7,340 bases of DNA from an uncultured Ignavibacteriota bacterium (GTDB lineage: Bacteria; Bacteroidota; Ignavibacteria; Tepidaquicellales; Tepidaquicellaceae), in contig CALGOI010000066.1 in NCBI GenBank assembly GCA_937959065.1, positions 1 through 7,340 of the forward strand. Direction: 5' to 3'. The notes beneath the pieces are model-generated. The model searched no databases, had not been told where the DNA came from, and saw only the letters and a program-made list of their open reading frames with translations. Position 1 is the first letter of the stretch. The number at the start of each line of letters is the position of its first letter. Positions 1-6,726 of the stretch are shown here, piece by piece. Made by a program: the position numbers and the translations under genes.

Positions 1-1254
1 TCCAGTAGATCCAACTATATGTGCTTCCGTAATAGGCGTATTAAAAACACGATTTTCCCCATATTTCTGGGCCAGCGTTGCTGCCTCACGGAATACACCC
101 CCCAACCGCGCACCTACATCCTGTCCATATAGTAACGCATTCTTATTATCACGCATAATCTCGTTAACAGCATATAATGCAGCATCGACCATTACAACCG
201 GTTCACGTCCTTCAGGCTTTCTCTCACCTTTTTCTTCTGTAATTGGTGTTGGTGCAAATTCATATTTATATAGTTCCTGAAGATCCGGTTCCGGTGAATC
301 AACTGCCCTTTTAAAATCATCTTCCGCCTTCTTCTGAGCTTCATTTTCAATCCTGGTAATTGTACCGGCAGGAAATTCCTTTACTTCCAGAAGTTTCTTC
401 ATTTTCGGAATTGGGTCATCTTTGGCATGTTTAGCCAGGTCTTCTTCTGACCTGTACCACTCCTTACGCACTCCGGATGTATGATGACCAAGCAGAGGAA
501 CCTTCGCATGCAGCAATAATGGTGCTCTGGATTCTCTCACGTATTTAATCGCGCTGGAAATTTTCTGGTAGGAATCTTCAAAATCCGTTCCGTCCGCTCT
601 TAACCTTTTCATCCCCTTAAAACCGGCAGCGTACTCGTAAGCATCCATTGCACGCATTTCTTTACCGCTTGCCGATATTCCCCAGTCATTATCCTGTACG
701 AGGTATAAAATAGGAAGCTTTTTCAAGACCGCCATCTGAAATGCTTCTGCTACTTCACCTTCAGTAATAGAGCCGTCACCTAATGAACAAATAGCAATCG
801 GTTTGTCAATTTTCTCTTTCCATTCTGCCATACCCTCCGATTCAAGATAAGAAATCGCGTGTGCCATTCCTGTCGCGGGTATTACCTGCATCCCGGTTGC
901 GCTCGATTGATGGGGAATTGTTGGAAAGCCCTCTCGTTTTATGGCAGGATGGCTGTAATACGATCTGCCCCCTGTAAATGGATCATCACCTTTTGCCAGA
1001 AGCTGGAGCATAAGCTCATAAGGCTCAAAACCCAATCCCAATAATACTGATTCGTCCCTGTAATATAAACTTAAATAATCGAAAGGTTTTACCTGGAAAG
1101 CCAGAGCTAACTGTATTGCCTCATGACCTGCGGATGTTGAGTGTACATACTTGCAGATCTGGCGGTTTTCATCGTATATACGCGCCATGTTTCGGGCTGT
1201 ACACATTAGGCGGTACGCTTTTTCAAAAAGATCCTTGGTTAAAGAAGTGGACAT
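1..1254 (-). CDS. Fused alpha-beta E1 of a 2-oxoacid (probably branched-chain) dehydrogenase, C-terminus cut by left edge
   Basis: This is the thiamine-diphosphate decarboxylase component (E1) of a cytoplasmic 2-oxoacid dehydrogenase complex, which decarboxylates a 2-oxoacid and passes the acyl group to E2 lipoate. 418 residues are visible; the frame is open to base 1. The alpha-type domain (about 1-335) has SAGHEAIQLA (41-50), YYRDES (64-69), the cofactor motif starting GDG at 159-161 and ending D188-N189, and GHHTSG (256-261) in the phosphate-loop region. D160 and N189 match the metal ligands of the family. After a charged linker (about 336-352), the beta-type domain starts (VVMVDAALYAVNEIM) and reaches NTPITEAHIVG, with E410 at the position of the catalytic glutamate that contacts the cofactor. 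Family fusions are usually about 650-800 residues, so roughly 250 or more are missing. The start is firm: an in-frame TAA lies five codons upstream. No Shine-Dalgarno is present. A terminator isolates it from htrA upstream. The substrate is not certain: branched-chain acids are likeliest, pyruvate is possible. Confidence 0.88.
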   Translation of the reverse strand, partial: MSTSLTKDLFEKAYRLMCTARNMARIYDENRQICKYVHSTSAGHEAIQLALAFQVKPFDYLSLYYRDESVLLGLGFEPYELMLQLLAKGDDPFTGGRSYYSHPAIKREGFPTIPHQSSATGMQVIPATGMAHAISYLESEGMAEWKEKIDKPIAICSLGDGSITEGEVAEAFQMAVLKKLPILYLVQDNDWGISASGKEMRAMDAYEYAAGFKGMKRLRADGTDFEDSYQKISSAIKYVRESRAPLLLHAKVPLLGHHTSGVRKEWYRSEEDLAKHAKDDPIPKMKKLLEVKEFPAGTITRIENEAQKKAEDDFKRAVDSPEPDLQELYKYEFAPTPITEEKGERKPEGREPVVMVDAALYAVNEIMRDNKNALLYGQDVGARLGGVFREAATLAQKYGENRVFNTPITEAHIVGSTG

Positions 1255-1345
1255 TAATGTATGTAATTACGTTACTTTTTGATAATCTTTCAAGATAAGA
1301 TAAATAATGGAGGGAATAAATGAACTAATTAACCTCATTAAACAA

Positions 1346-1377
1346 AAAAGGTGAGAAATACATATTCCTCACCTTTT
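1346..1377 (-). terminator. Intrinsic terminator of the htrA gene
   Basis: A perfect 10-bp inverted repeat, AAAAGGTGAG (1346-1355) and CTCACCTTTT (1368-1377), encloses a 12-nt loop. Read on the minus strand, the second arm runs directly into a T-rich tract (TTTTTTGTTT), the form of a rho-independent terminator. It lies 23 nt beyond the htrA stop and 92 nt before the E1 start, both on the minus strand, so it should end htrA transcription and leave E1 with its own promoter. On the plus strand the arm ends in only four T, so minus-strand function is favoured. Confidence 0.8.
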
Positions 1378-1399
1378 GAATTATTAGATACAACTTATT

Positions 1400-2590
1400 T
1401 TAATTAGCCCTTTCCAGTTCCATTTCAATTTCTTCTTCATCACCATTTCTCAGCACCGTTAGTTTAAGCTTGTCACCTACTCGCATATCATTTATCGCAA
1501 ATATCACCTCCTGGTCATTTTTTACCTGTACATCGTTTACTTTAATTATAACATCTTCCACTTTGAGTCCGGCTCTGTCTGATAATCCACCGGGTTGTAA
1601 CTGCACGACTACCGCACCGTAGTCTTTTTTCTTGTCAAGTTTAAGATATTCCGCTATCCTGTCATCCACTGCCTGAATCCTGAAACCAACATTAAAACTT
1701 CTGTCTATCTTTCCGTTAGCCTTGAGCTCTTCCATTATCTTTTTAACCCTGTTTATGGAAATCGCAAACCCTACGCCGATACTTCCCTGGTTAAATTGAC
1801 CTCCTGTATAAATGATTGTATTCATACCGATAACATCACCGTTAGCATCTAAAAGCGGTCCGCCTGAGTTACCCGAATTGATAGAGGCGTCCGTCTGTAT
1901 CATATCGTTATATACCCTATTCTGACCGGAGAAAACCTTCATATTTGTTGCACTAACAACACCGACCGTAACTGTAGGTTTGGCATTGATTTCAAATAGC
2001 CCGAACGGGTTACCCAATGCTATAGCCCACTCACCTATCAGTACCCGGTCTGAATTTGCAAATCTTAAAAACGGCAGTCCTTTCTTATTTATCTTCAGCA
2101 ATGCAACATCGGTTGTGGGGTCTTTACCTATCAGCTCTGCTTCGACCGTCTCACCTGATGTAAGTGTAACGGATATCTTCGTCGCGTTACCTGCTACGTG
2201 GTCATTCGTTAATATATAACCGTCCTCTGAAATTATGAACCCGGAACCAAGACCTCTTACAACCTGTGTGCGTGGAGTGGATTCTCCGAAGAATTGCCTG
2301 AAGAAAGGATCATCGAAAAATGGATTCTGTACTTCCTTTACTTCCTCGACATTTATTCCCACTATACAATCTGATGCCTTGCTAACTACTCTGGTAATCG
2401 CATTCTGTCTGTCATCAGTTATATCCTGGTTATTTTGTTGTGTGGTAAAAATGTTTGAATTCGGCTCGTTACTTCCACCGAAGTATATCTTTCCCAGTAA
2501 AACACCGCCAATCAATACTGCTAAAAGAACTATAGGCATTACTATTTTATACTTACTCATTTGTTTGTTTTCCCTGATTACTGCTTCCAT
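1400..2590 (-). CDS. htrA: HtrA/Deg family periplasmic serine protease, membrane-anchored, one PDZ domain
   Basis: This is a trypsin-fold protease for quality control of unfolded or misfolded envelope proteins. Of 396 residues, about 15-38 form a hydrophobic uncleaved-looking anchor (KYKIVMPIVLLAVLIGGVLL) followed by an N/Q/D-rich linker (40-62). The protease domain covers about 65-295 with all three catalytic residues: H131 in TNDHVAG, D161 in TTDVALLKI and S242 in GNSGGP. The phenylalanine-rich stretch FFDDPFFRQFFG (91-102) corresponds to the LA-loop region of Deg proteases. A single PDZ domain follows (about 298-390, with PGGLSDRAGLKVEDVI). The length and single PDZ resemble DegS or HhoA rather than two-PDZ DegP/DegQ. 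The start is uncertain: M1 (2590) or M11 (2560), which sits after AGGGA and would give a more typical N-terminus. It lies 59 nt downstream of the transketolase gene, so the two may be co-transcribed up to the terminator at 1346-1377. The family is sure; a DegS-like signalling role rather than general protease is not. Confidence 0.93.
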   Translation of the reverse strand: MEAVIRENKQMSKYKIVMPIVLLAVLIGGVLLGKIYFGGSNEPNSNIFTTQQNNQDITDDRQNAITRVVSKASDCIVGINVEEVKEVQNPFFDDPFFRQFFGESTPRTQVVRGLGSGFIISEDGYILTNDHVAGNATKISVTLTSGETVEAELIGKDPTTDVALLKINKKGLPFLRFANSDRVLIGEWAIALGNPFGLFEINAKPTVTVGVVSATNMKVFSGQNRVYNDMIQTDASINSGNSGGPLLDANGDVIGMNTIIYTGGQFNQGSIGVGFAISINRVKKIMEELKANGKIDRSFNVGFRIQAVDDRIAEYLKLDKKKDYGAVVVQLQPGGLSDRAGLKVEDVIIKVNDVQVKNDQEVIFAINDMRVGDKLKLTVLRNGDEEEIEMELERAN

Positions 2591-2649
2591 TGTTTTCTTT
2601 TACATTTTAATATTTACTATATAATACACATAACACCTATTTAAGTTCA

Positions 2650-3603
2650 CTACTTCTTTATATGCTCCCTTACCTTATCAGCTATCGCTGTACTGTCAAG
2701 CTTATATTTCACGATCAGCTCATGCCCCCATCCGCTTTCCCCAAATGTATCATTGAGTGCTATGTGGTCCATTTTCGTAGGTTTCTCTTTTGAGAGAACC
2801 TCTGCAACAGCCCCATAAAGTCCCCCTGTCCACTGATGATCTTCACAGGTAATTATCATTCCTGTTTCATCAGCACATTTTAGGATCATTTCTTTATCCA
2901 ATGGTTTAATGGTAGACATATTTACAACCCTTACGCTGATTCCCTCTTTTTTAAGTTCGTGAGCTGCTACGATTGCTTCCCACACCGGTAATCCGCTCGC
3001 TATAAGTGTAATGTCATTACCTTCAACCATCACCTTCGCTTTACCTATCTCGAACTTCTCACTCTTGTCAGTAAAGTTCGGCGACTTCTCCCTGTAAAAT
3101 CTCACATAGCAAGGTCCTACAAAGTCTACAGCTGCTTTTACAGCATTATATGTCTGGTTATAATCACATGGAGTAATTACAGTCATGTGTGGAAGCACCC
3201 TCATTATCGCGACATCCTCGAATGACTGGTGAGTGGCACCGTCCGGTCCGACCGTTATCCCTGCGTGAGACGCGCATATCTTTACATTCATCTCGCTGTA
3301 TGCAATGGATTGTCTTATCTGGTCAAATGGTCTTCCTGTTGCGAATTCACCATAGGTTGATGCTACCGGAATTTTACCTACGAGAGCCAACCCTGCGGCT
3401 GTTCCCATCATGTCCTGCTCTGCGATTCCCACTGAGAAAAATCTGTCCGGGTACGCATCTCTGAACTGATTTGTTCTCACTGATCCTGTCACGTCACCGC
3501 CTAAGACAACAACATCGGGATTTTCAGCTCCAAGCTCTTCTAACGCATCGGCAAAACCCTTCCTGGTTTCCTGCATATCGGGATTTTCGGTGTAATACTC
3601 CAT
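2650..3603 (-). CDS. Transketolase C-terminal subunit (split transketolase)
   Basis: This is the second half of a two-gene transketolase, the thiamine-diphosphate enzyme moving two-carbon ketol units between sugar phosphates in the non-oxidative pentose phosphate pathway. The 317 residues fit the usual 300-320 of this subunit. The pyrimidine-binding domain (about 12-175) carries GIAEQDMMG (59-67), with E62 as the conserved glutamate that activates the cofactor, then YGEFATGRPFDQIR and HAGITVGPDGATHQSFED (113-130), diagnostic of transketolase-like enzymes. The C-terminal domain (about 190-315) has the GGLYGAVAE motif (260-268). The diphosphate-binding N-terminal domain is absent, as expected for a split enzyme, so it needs a partner; that partner normally lies just upstream on the same strand, but here an opposite-strand membrane gene occupies the place. 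The start is firm because TAG lies immediately before the ATG. No Shine-Dalgarno is seen. DXS is less likely: it is a single chain of about 620 residues. Confidence 0.92.
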   Translation of the reverse strand: MEYYTENPDMQETRKGFADALEELGAENPDVVVLGGDVTGSVRTNQFRDAYPDRFFSVGIAEQDMMGTAAGLALVGKIPVASTYGEFATGRPFDQIRQSIAYSEMNVKICASHAGITVGPDGATHQSFEDVAIMRVLPHMTVITPCDYNQTYNAVKAAVDFVGPCYVRFYREKSPNFTDKSEKFEIGKAKVMVEGNDITLIASGLPVWEAIVAAHELKKEGISVRVVNMSTIKPLDKEMILKCADETGMIITCEDHQWTGGLYGAVAEVLSKEKPTKMDHIALNDTFGESGWGHELIVKYKLDSTAIADKVREHIKK

Positions 3604-3618
3604 CTATATGTATTTTAT

Positions 3619-3648
3619 TTGATAAAAATTAAAAATAATTTATATAAT
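3619..3648 (+). promoter_or_regulatory. Possible sigma70-like promoter for the membrane protein gene
   Basis: TTGATA (3619-3624) and TATAAT (3643-3648) are separated by 18 nt, in the 95-nt AT-rich gap between two divergent genes. Transcription would begin near 3655 and leave a leader of about 44 nt before the ATG at 3699. The gap must also hold the promoter for the minus-strand transketolase gene, for which I see no clear match. In DNA this AT-rich such matches arise by chance, and Bacteroidota-type sigma factors prefer other boxes, so the call is weak. Confidence 0.3.
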
Positions 3649-3698
3649 TAATCTATTCAAATCATTAATTTGTTCAATTTACATCAATACTGCTGATT

Positions 3699-4361
3699 AT
3701 GGGGCTTAGATACTACGATTACTCGTTAATTCAGCTTAAAGAGTATATCGAGCATTATACAAATACCCCCGGTTTTGGCTCTCCAAACATCTTTTTGTTA
3801 GCTTTATCGCTCTTAATTATTGCCGGTGCATTTTTCTTGGGACAAAAACTTCTTGAAATAAAACCCAGCTATAAGCATTATGACCCAAATGAATATCCCG
3901 ATCGTCTCAAAGGTACAAACGGCCTTCTGATTTTGGCCAAGATCATATTCTTTGGTATTTTCGTAATGAATTGTGTAAATTTCTACCTAAGTTTATATTA
4001 TTACGGCTCTAATCCCTGGGATTTTCTGACAACGAATAATTTAAAATATCCTAGTCCCCTATGGCCTTTGACAATACTGTTCATCACCTCCACCAATTTA
4101 TTACTCCTTCTTTATTCAATATTTATATTCTTTGCGGAATTTAAGAAGAAGAGGATATTCAAGTTTGTTGTTATTATTTACCTGTACCTTATACTTTTAA
4201 TTGCTGTTATTAAATACTTCCTTTTTTCACAGGTGTTCGAATCGAGCCATGAGGTAGTTTACCAGAGTTTTATCTATATGAGTTTCCTTCTTCAAATAAC
4301 AATTGTAATTTCTGCTTATATTGGCTTCTCTCGCAGAGTCAATGCAACATTTTCTAATTAG
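3699..4361 (+). CDS. Five-helix inner-membrane protein resembling DUF2569, function unknown
   Basis: A 220-residue integral membrane protein of unknown function. Hydrophobic segments lie at about 30-49, 74-98, 122-147, 153-178 and 187-209. From residue 68 the layout resembles DUF2569 (four-helix proteins such as YdgK): a G-x-x-G-L-L-I-L entry into a helix (KGTNGLLILAKIIFF, 71-85), a phenylalanine and lysine-rich turn (FIFFAEFKKKRIFKF, 142-156) and a C-terminal end SRRVNATF (211-218) like the S-x-R-V-x-x-T-F ending of that family. The extra first helix and the 30-residue N-terminal tail (RYYDYSLIQLKEYIEHY) are not part of that core. The match is from memory of family patterns, not an alignment. 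It has no Shine-Dalgarno; an in-frame TAA lies 11 codons upstream, so ATG 3699 is the first usable start. It is divergent from the transketolase gene and ends 98 nt before selD. It is visibly more AT-rich than its neighbours (about 23-38% GC in four sampled 60-base lines). Confidence 0.75.
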   Translation: MGLRYYDYSLIQLKEYIEHYTNTPGFGSPNIFLLALSLLIIAGAFFLGQKLLEIKPSYKHYDPNEYPDRLKGTNGLLILAKIIFFGIFVMNCVNFYLSLYYYGSNPWDFLTTNNLKYPSPLWPLTILFITSTNLLLLLYSIFIFFAEFKKKRIFKFVVIIYLYLILLIAVIKYFLFSQVFESSHEVVYQSFIYMSFLLQITIVISAYIGFSRRVNATFSN

Positions 4362-4414
4362 TATTAAAGAAAAAACTAAATAATCTGGAAATATAATAAA
4401 ATAATTAATTCCTT

Positions 4415-4438
4415 CTCTGTGAACTCTGTGCCTCTGTG
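4415..4438 (+). repeat. Three tandem CTCTGTG units just upstream of selD
   Basis: The heptamer CTCTGTG occurs exactly three times, at 4415-4421, 4424-4430 and 4432-4438, with spacers of 2 and 1 nt, in an otherwise AT-rich gap. Its composition stands out sharply from the flanks. From memory, similar CTCTGTG/CTCTGCG-rich short repeats recur between genes in many environmental bacterial genomes, often near GxxExxYE-type genes; no such gene is present here. The third unit contains a GTG in frame with selD that could be mistaken for its start. Confidence 0.65.
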
Positions 4439-4459
4439 GCAAATAAAATTTTTTTTAAT

Positions 4460-5500
4460 ATGGAAAAAGTGCGTTTAACACAAATGGTAAAATCAGCCGG
4501 ATGCGCCGCTAAAATTTTTCCCGATATACTATCCGAAGCGCTAAAGGGCATCGACTGGCCGACGAATGATAACGTTCTTGTCGGGTTCGATGGTAAAGAT
4601 GATGCAGGTGTTTATAAAATGAGCGACTCTCTCGCTCTTATCCACACTACGGATTTCTTTACTCCCGTTGTAGATGACCCGTATACTTACGGACAAATCG
4701 CTGCTACAAATGCCCTGAGCGATGTTTATGCTATGGGCGGTACGCCGGTAAATGGACTGAATATCGTTGCTTTCCCACAAACTGAAGATCTCTCTATTCT
4801 GAAAGAAATTCTTAAAGGCGGTGCTGATAAGATGCGTGAAGCGAATGCCGTAATAGTCGGCGGACATTCCGTTGACGTCGATAATATACTTTACGGGCTC
4901 GCAATCACCGGAACGATAAATCCGTCTGATCTTAAAACCAACGCCGGTGCAAAACCCGGTGACGTTCTGGTTCTGACAAAAGCCCTTGGAACAGGTCTGC
5001 TGAATAATTGTGTTAAATTCAGTAAACTGGATGATAATACATACAATGCTCTTATTTCGTCAATGACTACTCTGAATAAAACAGCTGCGGAAGAAATGGT
5101 TAGACATTCCGCCACTGCCTGCACGGATATAACAGGGTTCGGACTTGCCGGGCACGCAATGCAGATGGCGAAAGCTAGCAGTGTTAACCTGCGGATAAAA
5201 GTGAATGATCTTCCGATACTTGACGGAGCAATGAGCGCTGTCGAACAAAAGCTATGGACTCGCGGCGATAAATCAAACCGTATATATACGCAGGATTATG
5301 TTTCTTATGTGGGTGAAGTAAACGAAGCTCTTGAGCATCTTCTTTATGACCCCCAGACCTCAGGTGGTCTTCTTGTTGCACTTCCTGCTGATAATGCAGA
5401 GAAGTATATTGAAGATTTAAATAATAATGGTATTATATCAGCTTCGATTTTAGTTCTTGTCGAAGACGGTGATGGTAAACTAATATTTGATTATAATTAG
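4460..5500 (+). CDS. selD: Selenophosphate synthetase (selenide, water dikinase)
   Basis: SelD converts selenide and ATP into selenophosphate, AMP and phosphate, the selenium donor for selenocysteine and 2-selenouridine. At 346 residues it matches E. coli SelD (347). The N-terminal signature is RLTQMVKSAGCAAKI: C15 corresponds to the essential Cys17 and K18 to Lys20 of the E. coli enzyme, so this is a cysteine form, not a selenoprotein. ATP/metal-site aspartates are in GKDDAGVY (45-52), TTDFFTP (63-69) and ALSDVYAMGGTP (85-96). GGHS (134-137), TDITGFGLAGH (222-232) and YDPQTSGGLL (296-305) are further family hallmarks. ATG 4460 is chosen over the in-frame GTG at 4436 because RLTQ then sits at the usual distance from the N-terminus and the GTG is within a repeat. 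No Shine-Dalgarno is seen. It is followed one nucleotide later by selU, so the two are surely one operon. The promoter should lie in 4362-4459; a TATAAT at 4392-4397 lacks a good partner box. Confidence 0.96.
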   Translation: MEKVRLTQMVKSAGCAAKIFPDILSEALKGIDWPTNDNVLVGFDGKDDAGVYKMSDSLALIHTTDFFTPVVDDPYTYGQIAATNALSDVYAMGGTPVNGLNIVAFPQTEDLSILKEILKGGADKMREANAVIVGGHSVDVDNILYGLAITGTINPSDLKTNAGAKPGDVLVLTKALGTGLLNNCVKFSKLDDNTYNALISSMTTLNKTAAEEMVRHSATACTDITGFGLAGHAMQMAKASSVNLRIKVNDLPILDGAMSAVEQKLWTRGDKSNRIYTQDYVSYVGEVNEALEHLLYDPQTSGGLLVALPADNAEKYIEDLNNNGIISASILVLVEDGDGKLIFDYN

Positions 5501-5501
5501 T

Positions 5502-6698
5502 ATGAAACAGTTTGAATCGGAAAAAGATCTATTCTCTTATATTCGGAACGTTGTCGACCATAACGTTCCGTCTCTAAAGGATATATTCAAACAATATAAC
5601 TGGAAAACTTATGAGGCGGCTGAAACGATCCCGCTTTTATATGATGACAACACTTTGCTGATCGATTCCCGCTCGGAAAAGGAATTCGATACATCCCATC
5701 TACCCGGCGCGGTGAATTTTCCCGTACTTTCTACTTCTGAACGCCATTTCGTTGGTTTGATTTATAAGAAATATTCACAGCAGGCAGCAGTCTGGCTTGC
5801 TATGCAGTATGCCGACCCTAAAGCAGAGTCTCTTTCACGTTTCCTCGAGGAAAATGACGCCGGAAGTAAAAGCATAATAATCTATTGCTGGAGAGGGGGC
5901 GGTAGAAGCAGCTACCTCGCTAAAATGGTGTCAGATCTTGGTTTTAATCCATCCCGAATTTCCGGTGGCTTTAAATCATACCGTTCTCTTGTTGTTGATT
6001 TTCTCGAGTTAAGAGATTTGCCGTTCGGTTTGATCGAGATTTCGGGTTTGACAGGATCGGGTAAAAGCGAATTGCTGAAATCTGTGAAAGACGACTTCCC
6101 TGTCATAGATCTTGAACTTGCAGCGCGTCATTACTCAAGCATATTCGGACAGGTCCCGTATGATAATTTGAATTACGAACCCGTTAAAAACCAATCATCT
6201 TTCGAAAATAATATCTATGGTGACATCATACGCAAGATTAATAAGTTTCCTGAATATCACCGCGATTATTTAATAGAAAGTGAATCGAAAAAAGTAGGTA
6301 ACTTCTTCATTCCCAAAAACATCTTTAATGAAATGAAAAACTGTCCTTCGATCAGGGTGGGTTGTTCACTCGAGGAACGCATAAAGCGCATTGTGAAGGA
6401 TTACTTCGGAACAGGCAACAAAGGAATTACAAAAATGATGGAGATAATGAAGAAAAACGAGGAATTTCTCAAATCAAGATTAAGCAAAGAGATTTACATT
6501 GAAGCGGTAACAATGCTTCAATCCGGTAAAACTTCGGAATTCACCGAATTAATGATGGTTAAGTACTATGATAAAACATACAAAGATAAGCACAAAAGAC
6601 CAATTGCTGTCATCAATACCGACTCAATAAGGGACGCGAGATTGGAGTTACTGGAAGTACTGAAAACAAAAAACCCGATAACCGGGGTTCTTGATTAA
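5502..6698 (+). CDS. selU: tRNA 2-selenouridine synthase
   Basis: SelU (YbbB, MnmH) replaces the sulfur of 2-thiouridine at wobble position 34 of tRNAs for Lys, Glu and Gln with selenium from selenophosphate, through a geranylated intermediate. Of 398 residues, about 40-175 form a rhodanese domain (LLIDSRSEKEFDTSHLPGAVNFP; catalytic C129 in YCWRGGGRSS; GGFKSYR). A P-loop nucleotide-binding domain follows, with GLTGSGKS at 182-189, DLELAARHYSSIFG (203-216), NQSSFEN (230-236) and the family-typical ESESKKVGNFFIP (259-271). It is longer than the 364-residue E. coli enzyme, mostly through about 33 extra N-terminal residues before the rhodanese core. The ATG begins one nucleotide after the selD stop (TAGTATG), so translation is probably coupled. 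An upstream in-frame TTG at 5487 would overlap selD and is less likely. Its stop lies 28 nt from the convergent sucA stop. Confidence 0.95.
   Translation: MKQFESEKDLFSYIRNVVDHNVPSLKDIFKQYNWKTYEAAETIPLLYDDNTLLIDSRSEKEFDTSHLPGAVNFPVLSTSERHFVGLIYKKYSQQAAVWLAMQYADPKAESLSRFLEENDAGSKSIIIYCWRGGGRSSYLAKMVSDLGFNPSRISGGFKSYRSLVVDFLELRDLPFGLIEISGLTGSGKSELLKSVKDDFPVIDLELAARHYSSIFGQVPYDNLNYEPVKNQSSFENNIYGDIIRKINKFPEYHRDYLIESESKKVGNFFIPKNIFNEMKNCPSIRVGCSLEERIKRIVKDYFGTGNKGITKMMEIMKKNEEFLKSRLSKEIYIEAVTMLQSGKTSEFTELMMVKYYDKTYKDKHKRPIAVINTDSIRDARLELLEVLKTKNPITGVLD
6669..6692 (-). terminator. Possible intrinsic terminator of sucA inside the selU 3' end
   Basis: On the minus strand, AAGAACCC (6692-6685) can pair with GGGTTTTT (6676-6669) over an 8-nt loop, including one G-U pair, and runs into more T residues (TTTTTTGTTTT overall). 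It lies 34 nt beyond the sucA stop and wholly within the last codons of the convergent selU. An alternative CCCG/CGGG stem uses the same bases. The stem is short in G-C pairs, so it may be a weak terminator. No stop signal for selU on the plus strand is apparent. Confidence 0.45.
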
Positions 6699-6726
6699 CT
6701 TAATGAACTTTACAAACTTTATAAAC

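Noticed and set aside
1307..1354. A GGAGGG followed 5 nt later by ATG, and a 15-residue open frame on the plus strand.
   Set aside because: The ATG after the purine box codes for only two residues, and the longer frame ends inside the htrA terminator stem. Nothing supports translation in the gap between two minus-strand genes.
2235..2624. A plus-strand 129-codon frame with hydrophobic stretches opposite htrA.
   Set aside because: Its hydrophobic segments are the mirror of the htrA membrane anchor and linker; htrA has a full catalytic triad and PDZ domain, so this is a shadow.
2591..2649. AT-rich gap between transketolase and htrA with TATATA-like stretches, a possible htrA promoter.
   Set aside because: No convincing pair of promoter boxes; 59 nt on the same strand is equally compatible with co-transcription.
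4351..4372. Imperfect inverted repeat TTTCTAAT...ATTAAAGAAA at the end of the membrane gene, considered as a terminator.
   Set aside because: The stem is all A-T apart from one pair, has a bulge, and no T-tract follows on the plus strand.
4227..4442. A minus-strand 71-codon frame starting inside the CTCTGTG repeat (MPQRHRVHRE...).
   Set aside because: It is mostly antisense to the membrane gene and its start is a by-product of the repeat; no family-like composition.
4436..4459. GTG at 4436 as the selD start, adding eight residues.
   Set aside because: It lies in the repeat and the added residues do not match the family N-terminus; ATG 4460 gives the expected length and motif spacing.
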